Assembly: GCA_022340845.1 (NCBI GenBank)
Contig: JAJDNG010000047.1
Location: forward strand, 1-39,393
Origin: Gammaproteobacteria bacterium
Lineage (GTDB): Bacteria; Pseudomonadota; Gammaproteobacteria; SZUA-152
Length of the DNA: 39,393 bases
Direction: 5' to 3'
Position numbers and translations under genes: made by a program. A model generated the notes under the pieces. That model did not search any database. It was not told the origin of the DNA and worked only from the letters and a program-made list of their open reading frames with translations. Positions 37,276 through 39,393 of this stretch are shown here, in pieces. Numbering within the stretch: position 1 is the stretch's first letter; the number at the start of each line of letters is the position of its first letter.

Positions 37276-38985
37276 ATGAAAATACTGCTGATCAGCGGGC
37301 AATTTGCCGGCGGTCTGGGTTTGTTTTTGTTAGCCGTAAAGTTAATGACCGATGGCTTGAAACTGGCCGGCGGCGATGCGTTAAAAGATATTCTCAGACG
37401 CTGGACACGCACACCCGCTTACGGCCTCGCCTCCGGGATGATGATTACGGCATTGGTGCAGTCCTCCAGCGCTGTAACCGCCGCAACCATCGGATTCGTC
37501 AATGCCGGCTTAATGAATTTGTATCAAGCACTGGGCGTCGTCTACGGCGCCAACGTTGGTACCACCATGACCGGCTGGTTGGTGGCAGCGGTAGGGTTTA
37601 ACTGGAAAGTGGAATCTATCGCACTGCCTTTAATCGGTATAGGCATGTTATTACAGCTAACGGGGGGGCAAACACGCCGCGCTGCCATCGGCCAAGCACT
37701 GACCGGATTCGGTCTGTTTTTTATCGCCGTCGATGTGTTAAAAACCGCGTTTGAAGGCCTGGCCGGGACGATTGATTTGCAGCAATGGTCCACCGGTGGC
37801 ATTTTGGAAGTGTTAATATTTTTAGGCATAGGATTTATCTTAACCGTTCTAACCCAATCTTCCAGCGCCGCCATTGCCATCACCCTAACCGCCGCCACCG
37901 GGGGCGTACTGACATTGTCAAGCGCCGCTGCCATGGTCATTGGCGCCAATGTAGGTACAACGTCCACCGCTCTATTCGCCACTATCGGCGCCACACCCAA
38001 CGCCAAACGGGTTGCCGCTGCCCACGTTACGTTCAACCTCGGTACCGGTATAGTCGCATTGATCATTCTTCCGGGCATGCTGTGGTTTGTGGGCATTACC
38101 AATCAACTCCTGGGACTCAACCAAGTACCGGCGGTCAGTCTGGCGTTATTCCACACCTTGTTCAACATACTGGGGATCGCCATCATGTGGCCGTTATCGA
38201 CCCGGTTAGCGGCTTTTTTGCAGCGGCGGTTTCGCACCGCCGAAGAAGACCAGAGCAAACCTCAATATGTGGATAAAACCCTAACCAGCACCCCGAGTCT
38301 GTCGTTAAACGCCCTGGTATTGGAACATGTAAGAATAGGAACCATGGCCAGACAATCGGCATTAGATGCATTGGCAGGTGGACCCCATGCCGTCAGCAAT
38401 ACTCTGAAAAACAAATCCGCCATCGCAAATCTGACTCAGTTCTGCGGCGAATTCATCGCAAAAATGCAGCGCGATAACTTATCTGCCGACAATGTTGCGG
38501 TGATTTCCGGCGTATTGAGCATTTCACGCTATTACAATGAAATAGCCGAATTAGCGGCACACTCAGCCTCGATCCACGGACAAATGATGCGAATCACAGA
38601 GCCCGGTCTGAACGAAAAAATACAGGTTTACCTCGACAACGCCAGTAACTGGATCAAACAATCCGACCCGTTGTGGGAATCTTACAGCGAAGAACACAGT
38701 AAAGACATCATCAAGCGCATCAAGCACAATTACACCCAGCTCAAACAGGAATTGCTTGTCGCAGGCGCCGCACAACATATCAGTGTCAGTGACGCCAGCC
38801 GCCTGTTAGAACAAATCAGTAATGTGCGCCAGATCGTGCGCCAAAGCCATAAAGCGTCGCGGATATTATATTCGCTGTATCCAAAAACGGCGTTGAGTGA
38901 TGTGACCATTGAAACGCCAGCAGATACCGCAGATGCTGATCGACCGATTACGGCTGTGGTGGAAAAGACAGCATCGGAATCATAA
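37276..38985 (+). CDS. Na/Pi cotransporter family protein with C-terminal PhoU-like domain
   Basis: GLGLFLLAVKLMTDGLKLAGGDALKDILRRWTRTPAYGLASGMMITALVQSSSAVTAATIGFVNAGLM, second QSSSAAIAITLTAATGG repeat, GANVGTT motifs; helical C-terminus. Confidence 0.95.
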   Translation: MKILLISGQFAGGLGLFLLAVKLMTDGLKLAGGDALKDILRRWTRTPAYGLASGMMITALVQSSSAVTAATIGFVNAGLMNLYQALGVVYGANVGTTMTGWLVAAVGFNWKVESIALPLIGIGMLLQLTGGQTRRAAIGQALTGFGLFFIAVDVLKTAFEGLAGTIDLQQWSTGGILEVLIFLGIGFILTVLTQSSSAAIAITLTAATGGVLTLSSAAAMVIGANVGTTSTALFATIGATPNAKRVAAAHVTFNLGTGIVALIILPGMLWFVGITNQLLGLNQVPAVSLALFHTLFNILGIAIMWPLSTRLAAFLQRRFRTAEEDQSKPQYVDKTLTSTPSLSLNALVLEHVRIGTMARQSALDALAGGPHAVSNTLKNKSAIANLTQFCGEFIAKMQRDNLSADNVAVISGVLSISRYYNEIAELAAHSASIHGQMMRITEPGLNEKIQVYLDNASNWIKQSDPLWESYSEEHSKDIIKRIKHNYTQLKQELLVAGAAQHISVSDASRLLEQISNVRQIVRQSHKASRILYSLYPKTALSDVTIETPADTADADRPITAVVEKTASES

Positions 38986-38997
38986 AACCTGTCGTAT

Positions 38998-39231
38998 TTA
39001 CCATTTGATGGTGGCAATTAACATCGCCGCAACAGCGCAAGCCGCAACAAACAAAAACAACCAACCCAGGTTTGCATTCCCTGCACGCTCATTTTGATAT
39101 CGTGCTTTGAGATCTTCGACCTCGGTATCAGAGAGTCCGGTGCAATGTGTGCAAGATTCTTCCTTGGCAGGATAGCGTAATCCACAGCGTTTACATTTTT
39201 TGGTGGATTTGATTTTTATTGGAACTTGCAC
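38998..39231 (-). CDS. Small zinc-ribbon, single-TM membrane protein
   Basis: MQVPIKIKSTKKCKRCGLRYPAKEESCTHCTGLSD... (CxxCx10CxxC) followed by a C-terminal TM helix GWLFLFVAACAVAAMLIATI. Confidence 0.7.
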   Translation of the reverse strand: MQVPIKIKSTKKCKRCGLRYPAKEESCTHCTGLSDTEVEDLKARYQNERAGNANLGWLFLFVAACAVAAMLIATIKW

Positions 39232-39393
39232 GTCGGATAATTTCAGAAAATCAATGTGATAACTCGCCTACTGTGCCTTACGTATGCAAACTCGTTTTTT
39301 ACGATTGTAGCATTGTGAGGTATAAGAATCGTTGGAACATCCGGCATGGTTTGTTTTCATGCTAACAAAGACTCCACTTTACTCCATACTTAG

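Overview
The window is 39.4 kb and looks like the chromosome of a gammaproteobacterium (inferred from the gene families only). It is dense with ordinary protein-coding genes. I found no tRNA, rRNA, CRISPR array, transposase or phage module.

Gene content, left to right:
- a truncated PhnD-like periplasmic binding protein
- a subtilisin-like protease with a GlyGly-CTERM-like tail
- a NarX/NarL-type two-component pair followed by a rhodanese
- an OmpR-type regulator and its sensor kinase
- a SWIM-SNF2 helicase with a hypothetical partner gene
- a GGDEF/EAL protein
- clpB with a recognisable sigma-32 promoter
- a PlsC-like acyltransferase, a secreted ankyrin protein, nadC, an NrfJ-like lipoprotein, proS and a lytic transglycosylase
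- a large multi-PAS hybrid kinase
- a probable glucosylglycerate osmolyte locus: galU, an mpgP-like phosphatase, a gpgS-like synthase and a convergent GH13 sucrose-phosphorylase-like gene
- a CPA2 antiporter, a histone-H1-like Lys/Ala-rich protein, a Na/Pi cotransporter and a small zinc-ribbon membrane protein

The most interesting unexplained signals are non-coding. One is a compact three-way-junction fold with a GNRA tetraloop (on the minus strand) in the leader of the PhnD-like gene. Another is a four-segment, mutually exclusive hairpin arrangement in the leader of the galU/osmolyte operon. There are also several short tandem repeat arrays in promoter-proximal regions. No wholly new system is demonstrated. 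All structures and repeats were found by eye and need computational checking.
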